From Butyrivibrio sp. (GTDB taxonomy: Bacteria > Bacillota > Clostridia > Lachnospirales > Lachnospiraceae), in assembly GCA_015056575.1 (NCBI GenBank), contig SVGA01000008.1, positions 102,412 to 166,411 of the forward strand: a stretch of DNA of 64,000 nucleotides, given 5' to 3'. The translations under genes and the position numbers were made by a program. Shown here piece by piece: positions 41,303 to 51,060 of the stretch (position 1 is the stretch's first letter; every line of letters starts with the position of its first letter). The notes under the pieces are model-generated. The model had not been told where the DNA came from. It ran no database searches and was given only the letters and a program-made list of their open reading frames with translations.

Positions 41303-41884
41303 ATGAAAAATCGTGAATTTATTAACACAATAGAGATTAATCCCATCATTGCGGCTGTAAAAAATGACGAAGGTCTGGACACGGCGCTGACGGAAGATGT
41401 GGAAATAATATTTGTTCTTTACGGGGATATATGTTCTATCCCGGAGATAGTAAAGAAGATAAAGAAGGCCGGCAAGGTCGCCATGGTCCATGTGGACCTG
41501 ATAACAGGTCTTAACAACTCCAAGGATGTATGCCTTGACTTCATTAAGAATAACACCGAGGCAGACGGGATCATAACCACCAAGAGCAATCTTATCCCTC
41601 ATGCCAAGGAGCTTGAACTGAATACGGTACTCAGATATTTTATCCTGGACAGTCTGGCCCTTCAGAATATTGAGAAGCAGGCTAAGAGTCAGGGAGTCAA
41701 GCCGGACATAATTGAGTTTTTGCCCGGAATAGTTCTTCCCAAGATGATCCGCAGGATCAACAAAGTCAGCAGAGTACCGATCATAGCCGGGGGGCTTATT
41801 GCTGACAGGGAAGACGTAATGAACGCTCTGGATGCGGGAGCGTTGGCAATCTCCACAACCAATGAGGACGTCTGGGGATTGTGA
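41303..41884 (+). CDS. glpP: Glycerol uptake operon antiterminator
   Basis: KVAMVHVDLITGLNNSKDVCLDFIKNN, ADGIITTKSNLIPHAKEL, LPGIVLPKMIRRINKVSRVPIIAGGLI. Followed by glpK and glpF. Confidence 0.9.
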   Translation: MKNREFINTIEINPIIAAVKNDEGLDTALTEDVEIIFVLYGDICSIPEIVKKIKKAGKVAMVHVDLITGLNNSKDVCLDFIKNNTEADGIITTKSNLIPHAKELELNTVLRYFILDSLALQNIEKQAKSQGVKPDIIEFLPGIVLPKMIRRINKVSRVPIIAGGLIADREDVMNALDAGALAISTTNEDVWGL

Positions 41885-41950
41885 GCATGAAAATTAAAGC
41901 GACAGGGCTTTAATAATATTTCTTTCACAAGGAAAAGGAGGGTTTTAGTA

Positions 41951-43453
41951 ATGGCAAAATACGTTATGGCGCTCGATGCAGGTACAACCAGTAACAGATG
42001 TATCCTGTTTAACGAGAAGGGTGAAATGTGTTCTGTAGCTCAGAAAGAGTTCACACAGTATTATCCTCAGCCCGGCTGGGTAGAGCATGATGCTAATGAA
42101 ATCTGGCAGACACAGCTTTCAGTTGCTCGTGAGGCTATGAACAAGATTGGGGCTACTTATCAGGACATCGCTGCAATCGGTATCACCAATCAGCGTGAGA
42201 CAACAATTGTTTGGGAGAAGGCTACAGGAAAGCCTGTTTACCACGCAATCGTTTGGCAGTGCCGCAGAACTGCAGACATGAAGCAGGAACTTATCGACAA
42301 GTATCCCGGAATTGATAACTCAGCTTACAACAAGACCGGTCTTGTATTCGATCCTTACTTCTCTGGAACAAAGCTTCGTTGGATCCTTAACAACGTAGAG
42401 GGTGTTCGTGAGAGAGCAGAAAAAGGCGAGCTTTGCTTCGGTACCGTTGATTCATGGCTTATCTTCAAGCTCACAAAGGGCAAAGTACACGCTACAGATT
42501 ATTCAAATGCTTCCAGAACAATGATCTTCAACATCAACACAGTTGATTGGGATGAAGAGCTTTGCAAACAGCTCGAGATTCCTATGTGCATGCTTCCTAA
42601 GGCACTTCCTTCCAGCAGCACAGAGTTTGGCGAGTCCGATCCCGAGTTCTTCGGCGGCCCTATCAAGATCGCAGGCGTAGCAGGCGACCAGCAGGCAGCT
42701 TTGTTCGGACAGACATGCTTCGAGTCAGGTATGGCTAAGAACACATACGGAACAGGATGCTTCATGCTGATGAACATCGGCACAAAGCCTCAGTTCCCTA
42801 ACAACGGACTTCTTACAACAATCGCATGGGGTCTTGACGGCAAGGTTGAGTACGCTCTTGAGGGTTCAATCTTCGTAGCAGGCGCAGCTATCCAGTGGCT
42901 CCGTGATGAGGTTAAGCTGGTTGATACATCACCTGATTCCGAGTACTTCGCAACTCAGGTTCCTGATACAAACGGATGTTACGTAGTTCCTGCTTTCACA
43001 GGACTTGGTGCTCCTTATTGGGATCCTTACGCACGTGGAGCTATCGTAGGCCTTACACGTGGTGTTAACAAGAAACACATCATCCGTGCTACTCTTGAGT
43101 CTCTCGCACTTCAGACACATGATGTTCTGGGCGCTATGGAAGAGGGTTCAGGAATCAAGCTTGCAGCTCTTAAGGTTGACGGTGGTGCATGTAAGAACAA
43201 CTTCCTTATGCAGTTCCAGTCAGATATCATTGATGCTCCCGTACATCGTCCTGTATGTGTTGAGACAACAGCTATGGGTGCTTCTTACCTGGCAGGTCTT
43301 GCAGTTGGCTTCTGGTCAAGCAAGGAAGACGTTATCAAGAACTGGGCTATCGACAGGGAGTTCAAGCCTGATATGAGCGCAGAGGATCGCGAAGCTAAGC
43401 TGAAAGGCTGGAAGAAGGCTGTTAACACAACTCTTGGATGGGCCAAGGACTGA
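41951..43453 (+). CDS. glpK: Glycerol kinase
   Basis: [61 protein letters not shown]. Confidence 0.97.
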   Translation: MAKYVMALDAGTTSNRCILFNEKGEMCSVAQKEFTQYYPQPGWVEHDANEIWQTQLSVAREAMNKIGATYQDIAAIGITNQRETTIVWEKATGKPVYHAIVWQCRRTADMKQELIDKYPGIDNSAYNKTGLVFDPYFSGTKLRWILNNVEGVRERAEKGELCFGTVDSWLIFKLTKGKVHATDYSNASRTMIFNINTVDWDEELCKQLEIPMCMLPKALPSSSTEFGESDPEFFGGPIKIAGVAGDQQAALFGQTCFESGMAKNTYGTGCFMLMNIGTKPQFPNNGLLTTIAWGLDGKVEYALEGSIFVAGAAIQWLRDEVKLVDTSPDSEYFATQVPDTNGCYVVPAFTGLGAPYWDPYARGAIVGLTRGVNKKHIIRATLESLALQTHDVLGAMEEGSGIKLAALKVDGGACKNNFLMQFQSDIIDAPVHRPVCVETTAMGASYLAGLAVGFWSSKEDVIKNWAIDREFKPDMSAEDREAKLKGWKKAVNTTLGWAKD

Positions 43454-43513
43454 TACAACTAACATGGTGAGGAATAAAATAACTATAAATTACTCAAAGG
43501 GGGTAAAAATTTT

Positions 43514-44224
43514 ATGAGTGCTTACATTGGCGAGTTTATTGGAACACTGATTCTGGTACTTCTTGGTGACGGCGTTTGCTGTAACGTTAGTCTCGAGAAG
43601 TCAGGCTTCAAGGGTGGCGGAGCTGTTCACATCCTTATCGGCTGGGGTATGGCAGTTATGGTTCCTGCATTCACCTTCGGTGCAATGTCAGGCGCACACT
43701 TCAACCCTGCAGTTACAATCGGTGTAGCTATCAGAGGCGGCATGGATTGGGCACTTGTTCCCGGCTACATCATCGCTCAGATGCTTGGCGGTTTCTGCGG
43801 CGCAGCTATTCTTATGGTTCTCTACGGAGATCATATCAAAGCTACTGCTAATGATGACGTTGTTCGCGGATGCTTCTGCACAGGCCCTTCAATCCCGAAT
43901 CCTGTACTGAACTTCCTTTCTGAGTTCGTAGCTACATTTGTTCTGGTATTCACACTTGCAGCTATCCCTGGAAACGCTGGCGATTCAGCAGTTAGCTGGG
44001 TTCTCGTATACGGCGTAATCGTTGCTTGCGGTGCTTCCTTCGGTGGACTTACAGGATATGCTATGAACGCAGCAAGAGATTCAGCTCCTCGTCTTGCATA
44101 TCAGCTCCTTGCTCCTAACTTCGGCAAGAAGAATGCTAACTGGGGATATGGATGGATTCCGCTTGTAGCTCCTATCTGTGGTGGTGTTGTAGCATCTCTG
44201 CTTTACATGGCTCTTCCTTTCTAA
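43514..44224 (+). CDS. glpF: Aquaglyceroporin / glycerol uptake facilitator (MIP family)
   Basis: GEFIGTLILVLLGDGV, SGAHFNPAVTIG (NPA) and GYAMNAARDSAPRL (NAA variant of the second NPA). Confidence 0.93.
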   Translation: MSAYIGEFIGTLILVLLGDGVCCNVSLEKSGFKGGGAVHILIGWGMAVMVPAFTFGAMSGAHFNPAVTIGVAIRGGMDWALVPGYIIAQMLGGFCGAAILMVLYGDHIKATANDDVVRGCFCTGPSIPNPVLNFLSEFVATFVLVFTLAAIPGNAGDSAVSWVLVYGVIVACGASFGGLTGYAMNAARDSAPRLAYQLLAPNFGKKNANWGYGWIPLVAPICGGVVASLLYMALPF

Positions 44225-44307
44225 GAAGAAGCTAACAGAATAGGATTTGGTGCTTGCACAAAGTCCAAATTGTAAGTATTATAGAATTAACTTGATAATG
44301 AATGGAG

Positions 44308-44364
44308 GGCGAGAGCGAGCATATATCTGTGGAGAACACAGTCTGCTTTCTCTCGCCTTTTCTT
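44308..44364 (+). terminator. Hairpin between glpF and the FAD oxidoreductase gene (possible intra-operon attenuator)
   Basis: GGCGAGAG (44308-44315) pairs with CTCTCGCC (44350-44357), inner ctgtg gaga acacag hairpin, then TTTTCTT. Confidence 0.6.
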
Positions 44365-44393
44365 CGGATTTATCGAAAAAAAGGAGACTACTT

Positions 44394-45845
44394 ATGTTGT
44401 ACGATGTGATCGTGATCGGAGCCGGCGTTACCGGATCCGCAGTCGCAAGAGAGCTCTCACGTTATGAGACCAACGTTTGCGTACTGGAAAAATGCGAGGA
44501 TGTCTGCGAAGGGACATCAAAAGCCAATTCTGCCATCGTTCATGCCGGATTTGACGCAGCTGAAGGCTCTTTAATGGCTAAGCTCAATGTCAGAGGCAAT
44601 GAGATGATGGGTGATCTGGCAAAAGACCTGGATATTCCTTTTAAGAGAAACGGAGCCATGGTCGTATGTATCCACAAGGAGGCCCTTGATGGACTTAATG
44701 ACCTCTATAACAGAGGTATTGCCAACGGTGTTAAGGAACTTAAGATTCTGAACAGAGAGGAAGCTCTTGAGATGGAGCCCAACCTTTCAGAGAATGTCGA
44801 GGGAGCACTCTGGGCTCCTACAAGCGGAATAATCTGTCCTTTCGAACTTAATATTGCCATGGCGGAGAATGCCAATATGAATGGCGTTGACTTCCGCTTT
44901 AATACAGAAGTTGAAGATATTAAAAAAGGCGAAGACGGCAATTGGCATCTGAGAACCAACAACGGTGAGTATGTAGCAAGATACGTTGTAAATGCTGCAG
45001 GTGTATATGCTGATACAATACATAATATGGTAAGTGCCGACAAGATCCACATCACACCTCGTAGAGGAGATTACTGTCTCCTTGATAAGACTGTTGGCGG
45101 ACATGTTAAGCACACGATCTTCCCTCAGCCTACTAACCTTGGTAAGGGTGTTCTCGTATCACCTACAATCCATGGTAACCTTATTGTAGGACCTACAGCT
45201 GTAGATATTGAGAACAAGGAAGGCAACAACACAACAGCAGCAGGTATCGATGATCTTATCGCAAAGGCAGGAGATCATGTTCGTAACCTTCCTATCAGGA
45301 ACGTTATCACATCTTTTGCAGGACTTCGTGCTCATGAGTCACATCATGAGTTCATCATTAAGGAAGTTGCTGATGCGCCTTGCTTTATTGACTGTGCGGG
45401 AATTGAGTCTCCGGGTCTTACATCCAGCCCGGCTATCGGCGAGATGGTCGGCAACATGATGAAGGACATGATGGGACTTAAGGAGAAGGCTAACTGGATT
45501 GGCACACGTAAGGGTGTTAAGAAGACAGAGGGCCTTTCAATTGAAGAGAGAAACGCACTCATCAAAGAGAATCCCGCTTACGGAACCATCATCTGCAGAT
45601 GTGAGTCCATTACAGAGGGAGAGATCCTTGATGCTATTCACAGACCTCTTGGCGCAAGATCCCTTGACGGTGTTAAGAGAAGGACAAGAGCCGGCATGGG
45701 AAGATGCCAGGCGGGATTCTGCTCACCCAGAACTATGGAGATCCTTCACCGCGAGCTGGGTATCCCTTATGAGAAGATCACAAAGAGCGGCGGAAAATCT
45801 AACATTGTCCTTGAGAGAACAAAAGGGGAGGTAAGCGGCTCATGA
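44394..45845 (+). CDS. FAD-dependent glycerol-3-phosphate dehydrogenase-type oxidoreductase
   Basis: YDVIVIGAGVTGSAVARELSRYETNVCVLEK; C-terminal CRCESITEGEILDAIHRPLGARSLDGVKRRTRAGMGRCQAGFC. ATG at 44394 with AAGGAG upstream. Confidence 0.88.
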   Translation: MLYDVIVIGAGVTGSAVARELSRYETNVCVLEKCEDVCEGTSKANSAIVHAGFDAAEGSLMAKLNVRGNEMMGDLAKDLDIPFKRNGAMVVCIHKEALDGLNDLYNRGIANGVKELKILNREEALEMEPNLSENVEGALWAPTSGIICPFELNIAMAENANMNGVDFRFNTEVEDIKKGEDGNWHLRTNNGEYVARYVVNAAGVYADTIHNMVSADKIHITPRRGDYCLLDKTVGGHVKHTIFPQPTNLGKGVLVSPTIHGNLIVGPTAVDIENKEGNNTTAAGIDDLIAKAGDHVRNLPIRNVITSFAGLRAHESHHEFIIKEVADAPCFIDCAGIESPGLTSSPAIGEMVGNMMKDMMGLKEKANWIGTRKGVKKTEGLSIEERNALIKENPAYGTIICRCESITEGEILDAIHRPLGARSLDGVKRRTRAGMGRCQAGFCSPRTMEILHRELGIPYEKITKSGGKSNIVLERTKGEVSGS

Positions 45846-47110
45846 AGACATATGATATCGTAATTGTAGGCGGCGGCCCCGCTGGTCTTGCAGCAGCTGT
45901 AGCTGCAAAAGAGGCCGGAAATGACAGCATTCTTATTCTGGAAAGAGATCATGAGCTTGGCGGAATCCTTAATCAGTGTATTCACAACGGTTTCGGACTT
46001 CATACCTTCAAGGAAGAGCTCACAGGTCCCGAATATGCTTATCGCTTTATCAAGCAGGTTCTCGATCTTGGTATTGAATACAAACTAAATACCATGGTTA
46101 TGGACATTGCGGCTGACAAGACGGTAACGGCCATGAACAGAGAAGACGGCATGTTCCAGATTCCTGCCAAGGCAGTTATCCTTGCAATGGGCTGCAGAGA
46201 AAGACCTCGTGGAGCCCTGAACATTCCGGGATATCGTCCCGCAGGTATCTTTTCTGCCGGTACAGCTCAGAGACTTGTAAACATCGAAGGCTATATGCCC
46301 GGTCGTGAGGTTGTTATCCTCGGATCCGGTGATATCGGACTTATCATGGCAAGAAGAATGACTCTTGAGGGAGCCAAGGTTAAGGTGGTTGCAGAGCTTC
46401 TTCCTTATTCCGGCGGACTTAAGAGAAACATCGTTCAGTGTCTTGACGACTATGGCATTCCGCTTAAGCTCTCACACACTGTAGTAGATATCGAGGGCAA
46501 GGACCATGTATCGGCAGTTACCATTGCTGAGGTTGGTCCCGACAGAAAGCCCATCCCCGGAACAGAAGAGAGATACACCTGTGATACACTTCTTCTTTCC
46601 TGCGGTCTTATCCCCGAGAACGAGCTTTCAAGATCTGCAGGCGTTACCATGAGCCCAATCACATCAGGTCCTGTTGTTAACGAGTCTCTGGAGACCAATA
46701 TCCCGGGCGTATTTGCCTGCGGAAACGTTCTTCATGTGCATGACCTTGTTGACTATGTATCCGAAGAGGCCAAGAGAGCCGGGCAGAATGCTGTTAAGTA
46801 CATTAATGATGGCTGCAAGGACGCGGATAACTCCAATGTGATCGAGCTTGCTGCTACCGACGGAGCAAGATATACAGTTCCCAGCACCATCAATAAGGAC
46901 AGAATGGATGACCTTCTCACTGTAAGATTCAGAGTAGGTGATGTTTACAAGAACTCTTTTGTAAGTGTTTACTTCGATGATGAGAGAGTGATGCACAACG
47001 AGAAGAGAATTCTTGCCCCCGGAGAGATGGAGCAGATCATTCTCCAGAAAAAGAAACTGGACGAATATCCTAATCTTAAAAAGATAACTGTTAAGATAGA
47101 AAAGGAGTGA
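45842..47110 (+). CDS. NAD(P)/FAD-dependent oxidoreductase of the glycerol cluster
   Basis: YDIVIVGGGPAGLAAAVAAKEAG, second dinucleotide fold VVILGSGDIGLIMARRM. Starts in ATGA overlap with the preceding gene. Confidence 0.87.
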   Translation: MKTYDIVIVGGGPAGLAAAVAAKEAGNDSILILERDHELGGILNQCIHNGFGLHTFKEELTGPEYAYRFIKQVLDLGIEYKLNTMVMDIAADKTVTAMNREDGMFQIPAKAVILAMGCRERPRGALNIPGYRPAGIFSAGTAQRLVNIEGYMPGREVVILGSGDIGLIMARRMTLEGAKVKVVAELLPYSGGLKRNIVQCLDDYGIPLKLSHTVVDIEGKDHVSAVTIAEVGPDRKPIPGTEERYTCDTLLLSCGLIPENELSRSAGVTMSPITSGPVVNESLETNIPGVFACGNVLHVHDLVDYVSEEAKRAGQNAVKYINDGCKDADNSNVIELAATDGARYTVPSTINKDRMDDLLTVRFRVGDVYKNSFVSVYFDDERVMHNEKRILAPGEMEQIILQKKKLDEYPNLKKITVKIEKE

Positions 47111-47117
47111 CAAGCTG

Positions 47118-47483
47118 ATGGAAAATAGAGAATTAACATGTATCGGATGTCCCATGGGATGCCTTCTTACAGTTACTCTGGACAACGGAGAGGTTACCGA
47201 GGTAAAGGGTAATACCTGCGCCAAGGGTGACATCTATGCAAGAAAAGAAGTTGTAAATCCCACCAGGATCGTTACCAGCACAGTTAAGATCGTCGGCGGC
47301 GACAAGGAGAGAGTTTCCGTCAAGACAGCAAATGATATCCCCAAGAGCAAGATCTTTGAGGTTATGAAGGATATTGATGCTGCCGTGGTCAACGCACCTG
47401 CTAAGATCGGTGATGTTCTTGTTAAGAATGTAGCCGGTACAGGCGTTGATGTTATTGCCACCAGAAACGTAGACGCAGTCTGA
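47118..47483 (+). CDS. DUF1667 family protein (CxGCPMGC)
   Basis: LTCIGCPMGCLLTVTLDNGEVTEVKGNTCAKGDIYARKE; terminal position in a Clostridia-type glp cluster. Confidence 0.82.
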   Translation: MENRELTCIGCPMGCLLTVTLDNGEVTEVKGNTCAKGDIYARKEVVNPTRIVTSTVKIVGGDKERVSVKTANDIPKSKIFEVMKDIDAAVVNAPAKIGDVLVKNVAGTGVDVIATRNVDAV

Positions 47484-47515
47484 TAGAAAAGGCTTAAGTT
47501 TTTTTGTAAAAGCTG

Positions 47516-47580
47516 TTGCATAATCGTACTTATGGTATTAGAATACAAGGTGTACTAGTTGTGTTAGTACACCTTGTATT
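47516..47580 (+). promoter_or_regulatory. Promoter TTGCAT-N17-TAGAAT with downstream 16-bp-arm perfect inverted repeat (candidate GntR operator)
   Basis: TTGCAT 47516-47521; TAGAAT 47539-47544; AATACAAGGTGTACTA (47542-47557) gttgtgt TAGTACACCTTGTATT (47565-47580). Confidence 0.75.
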
Positions 47581-47613
47581 TTTGTGTAGAGCACTTAGCA
47601 ATTGGAGGCATAC

Positions 47614-48024
47614 ATGAATCTAATCGATTATCAGGACAGCAGACCTATCTACGAACAGATCGTGGAAAATTTCAAAATGCAGATGTACAAAGGAATCTTG
47701 CAGGAGGGGGATCAGATGCCCTCGGTCAGGAGCCTGGCCGTGGAACTTTCCACCAATCCCAATACGGTTCAGAAAGCCTATACGGAGCTTGAACGACAGG
47801 GTTTCATCTACACTGTCAAGGGCAGAGGTAACTTTGTCAAAGGCAACGAACTTCTTGTAGAGGACAAGAAGAACGAACTTATAGCCAGGATTGTAGAGCT
47901 CTTTAAGGAAGCTGATGAGATAGGTCTTTCAATCGACGAACTGGTAGAGGAAATCAGGAGTCGCATTCAGCAGTTTTCCGGCTCGGGAAACCCGGGTGAG
48001 GGCAAGAGGGGAGAAAAGGCATGA
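47614..48024 (+). CDS. GntR family transcriptional regulator, YtrA subfamily
   Basis: DYQDSRPIYEQIVENFKMQMYKGILQEGDQMPSVRSLAVELSTNPNTVQKAYTELERQGFIYTVKGRGNFV; short C-terminus. ATG at 47614 after GGAGG. Confidence 0.92.
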   Translation: MNLIDYQDSRPIYEQIVENFKMQMYKGILQEGDQMPSVRSLAVELSTNPNTVQKAYTELERQGFIYTVKGRGNFVKGNELLVEDKKNELIARIVELFKEADEIGLSIDELVEEIRSRIQQFSGSGNPGEGKRGEKA

Positions 48025-48926
48025 TTGAATTACTGGATCTTGAAAAATCATTTGACGACATTAAAGCTGTCAATCGTGTTTCGCTTAACATCCTTGACGG
48101 CGAAGTATTCGGACTGGTGGGAACCAACGGTGCAGGTAAGAGTACAATTCTAAGGATCATTTCGGGAGTAATAAGGCCGGATGCAGGAATTGTTCTTGTG
48201 GACAAAAGACCTGTCTACGATAATCCCGATGTTAAGAAGGATATATTCTATATTTCCGATGAACAGTATTTCCTTCCCAACAGTACACCGGCTGAAATGG
48301 CCAATTTCTATGAGAATGTGTACAGAAATTTTGATAAGCTCAGATTTCACAAGATGTGCACAGGTTTTGGGCTGGATACAGGAAGAAGAATCAGCACATT
48401 TTCAAAGGGTATGAAGAAGCAGCTGTCAGTTCTTCTCGGCGTGTGCGCGGGAACCAAATATCTTTTGTGCGATGAGACCTTTGACGGACTGGACCCTGTT
48501 ATGAGGCAGGCTGTTAAAAGCATCTTCGCGGCTGAGATGTCAGACAGGGGACTGACACCCATTATTGCATCCCATAACTTAAGAGAACTGGAAGACATCT
48601 GCGACCACATCGGTCTTCTTCATCAGGGCGGAGTAATCCTCTCTGAGGATATAGAGGATATGAAGATCAGAATGCAGAAGGTACAGTGCGTATTCAACAG
48701 CAAGGAAGACGAGGAGAAAGCCCTTGAGGGCCTGAATATCCTTGTTCATGAGACAAGAGGAAGACTTCACACCATCACAATAAGAGGCGAGAGAGAAGAA
48801 GTAGAAGCCGCCTTTAAGCGTGGTAACCCTTTATTCTTCGAGGTTCTTGCACTTACTCTTGAAGAGATCTTTATCAGTGAAACGGAGGTAGTTGGGTATG
48901 ACATCCGCAAATTTGTCCTTGGGTGA
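48021..48926 (+). CDS. ABC transporter ATP-binding protein (YtrB-type)
   Basis: GLVGTNGAGKSTILRIISGVIRPDAG Walker A; FSKGMKKQLSVLLGVCAGTKYLLCDETFDGLD signature and Walker B. Confidence 0.92.
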   Translation: MIELLDLEKSFDDIKAVNRVSLNILDGEVFGLVGTNGAGKSTILRIISGVIRPDAGIVLVDKRPVYDNPDVKKDIFYISDEQYFLPNSTPAEMANFYENVYRNFDKLRFHKMCTGFGLDTGRRISTFSKGMKKQLSVLLGVCAGTKYLLCDETFDGLDPVMRQAVKSIFAAEMSDRGLTPIIASHNLRELEDICDHIGLLHQGGVILSEDIEDMKIRMQKVQCVFNSKEDEEKALEGLNILVHETRGRLHTITIRGEREEVEAAFKRGNPLFFEVLALTLEEIFISETEVVGYDIRKFVLG

Positions 48927-51060
48927 TAAGATTAAAAATCACAGAACGTACATCAACAGAACTCTGTGGACTTATATGATCGCAGTGCCCGTACTTGCAG
49001 CATATATGATCCTGGGAGTTATCATGATGGTGTCAAGATCCATCAATTATGCTGCTGTTTACAATCAGAGTGCAGAGGTCCTCAGAATTGAGAAGCTTAA
49101 GGCGGTAACGAGAATTCTTGGCATGGAACAGCTGGGCTGGATCATCGTCATCGGAATTGCAGTTATGTTTGCGATCCAGAGTTTCTCCTACGTCTTCAGC
49201 CAGAGTCAGATGGACTTCTATTACAGCCAGCCAACCACCAGAAGAGGCAGGATATACAGAAATTACAGAAATTCCATGAGCACCTTCATGATCATGTATG
49301 TGGGGCTCGAAATCATAGCTGTTATCATTGCAGCAGCCATGGGCGCTGTTAACGGCTACTCGCTTTTGATGATGCTTATTGAGACTGTCAGGGTATTTGT
49401 TCTGTTCTTTACTTTTTATAACATAACCTTCCTGGCGGTTATGCTAAGCGGAACACTTCCCATAGCGATAATACTCACGGGATGCTTCACATTTGTATCC
49501 CTGATCATTTCAGGCCTTATTGATTTCTACAAGGAAATTTTCTATGCTACCTACAGTAACCTGGCAGCCACCAATGTTCACCTGGCTCCGTTTTTTGACA
49601 GGGTACATTGCAATAGCCTTATATATCAGTACATTGAAAATAACAGTGATTACTTCGGAATGAGTAATATTAAAGACCTTTTGGGTATCACATTTCCCGA
49701 TGACATGGATATGCTCATTACCGGTATCATTGCCCTTGTATTTGCTGTTATTTTCGCAAGGATTCGTAAGACCGAGTGGACAGGAAAGAGCATTGCGCTC
49801 AGGCCTTTCAGATGGATCGTCAAGATAATCGTGTGCTTCATAGCAGGACTTGGAAGCGGTCTTATCGTATACTTCATATACAACAGCGTATGGAATCAGA
49901 AGCTGTATACAATGATGTGCGTTATCATGCTCCTTGCAACCTTTCTAACGGGATGTATCGTAGAGGTTGTACTTGAAGGCAACATCAGAAGATTCTTCAA
50001 GGGAATTGCTCAGACAGTAATGGCTATGGCTTTTGTACTGCTGACCTTTGTGATAATGAGGGGCGATCTTCTTGGCTATGACAGCTATGTACCTGCAAAG
50101 GACAAGATCGCGAGCTGTGCGATCGTAGACGGAGTATATGATTACAATTTTTATTCCTATTTCCTGAACTATAACGATCTTTCCGATGCTAATATGAAGA
50201 TCACGGATATCGACAGTTTCCTTACCGTTACAAGAGCCGGTATGATTAACAGAAAAGCTGAGTCCAGGCTCGAAGGGGAGGACAGATATGATTCCCTCGG
50301 CTATGGGATGACCGTTTTATACCGATTAAAGAGCGGAAGAGAAGTTTACAGATACATAACTGTTCCTTACAATGATGTAGATGATGCTCTTGCAAAGATC
50401 ATTGACAGTGATGAGTACAAGACCGGACATTTCCCTGTGTTTAATGATGACAACTTAAGAGAAGCGGACGGAACAGGCAATTCTCACGAGCTTAGATTCT
50501 CTGCACTCGGAGAGAGTAAGGACACCAGGAACTTTGATTATTCCGAGTTCAGCGATGCTTTGAGAAAAGACATACTGGAGCATTACAGCTTTGAATATGC
50601 CAAGAACAACTTTGCTATAGGTACCGTTGAATATCACAATGAAGGTAACCGGTATGTGGGTCTGGATATCAATATTTACGACAATTATACCTATACTTTA
50701 GACCTTTTAAAGAAGTATGATATCTATATTGATTACAAACTGGATCTGGCTGATATTAAGGAAATAAGAGTGATGAATTATTATCCCGGCCATGATCTTG
50801 AGACTGAATCGCTAAATGATATTGACGGTGATGTAAGCAGTAAGGAAATGGTTTATACTGATGAAGAGCAAATCGCCAGGATCCTTGAGTCAAGCGTTTG
50901 CGGCGATTATTATAATCAGTGGCAGGACTTTGACGAACTTTACAACGGCCAGTACAATATCGAGATCATAACAAATTCCGGAAGCAGAAATTCGTCACCG
51001 GTATATTACACATTCTATAAGGGAAAGGTTCCTGATTTTGTTAAAGAGGATACAAATTAA
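48898..51060 (+). CDS. Multi-pass ABC exporter permease with large C-terminal soluble region (DUF6449-like)
   Basis: Many TM segments; overlaps the ATPase gene by ~29 nt. GGAGG precedes the ATG at 48898. Confidence 0.8.
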   Translation: MTSANLSLGDKIKNHRTYINRTLWTYMIAVPVLAAYMILGVIMMVSRSINYAAVYNQSAEVLRIEKLKAVTRILGMEQLGWIIVIGIAVMFAIQSFSYVFSQSQMDFYYSQPTTRRGRIYRNYRNSMSTFMIMYVGLEIIAVIIAAAMGAVNGYSLLMMLIETVRVFVLFFTFYNITFLAVMLSGTLPIAIILTGCFTFVSLIISGLIDFYKEIFYATYSNLAATNVHLAPFFDRVHCNSLIYQYIENNSDYFGMSNIKDLLGITFPDDMDMLITGIIALVFAVIFARIRKTEWTGKSIALRPFRWIVKIIVCFIAGLGSGLIVYFIYNSVWNQKLYTMMCVIMLLATFLTGCIVEVVLEGNIRRFFKGIAQTVMAMAFVLLTFVIMRGDLLGYDSYVPAKDKIASCAIVDGVYDYNFYSYFLNYNDLSDANMKITDIDSFLTVTRAGMINRKAESRLEGEDRYDSLGYGMTVLYRLKSGREVYRYITVPYNDVDDALAKIIDSDEYKTGHFPVFNDDNLREADGTGNSHELRFSALGESKDTRNFDYSEFSDALRKDILEHYSFEYAKNNFAIGTVEYHNEGNRYVGLDINIYDNYTYTLDLLKKYDIYIDYKLDLADIKEIRVMNYYPGHDLETESLNDIDGDVSSKEMVYTDEEQIARILESSVCGDYYNQWQDFDELYNGQYNIEIITNSGSRNSSPVYYTFYKGKVPDFVKEDTN

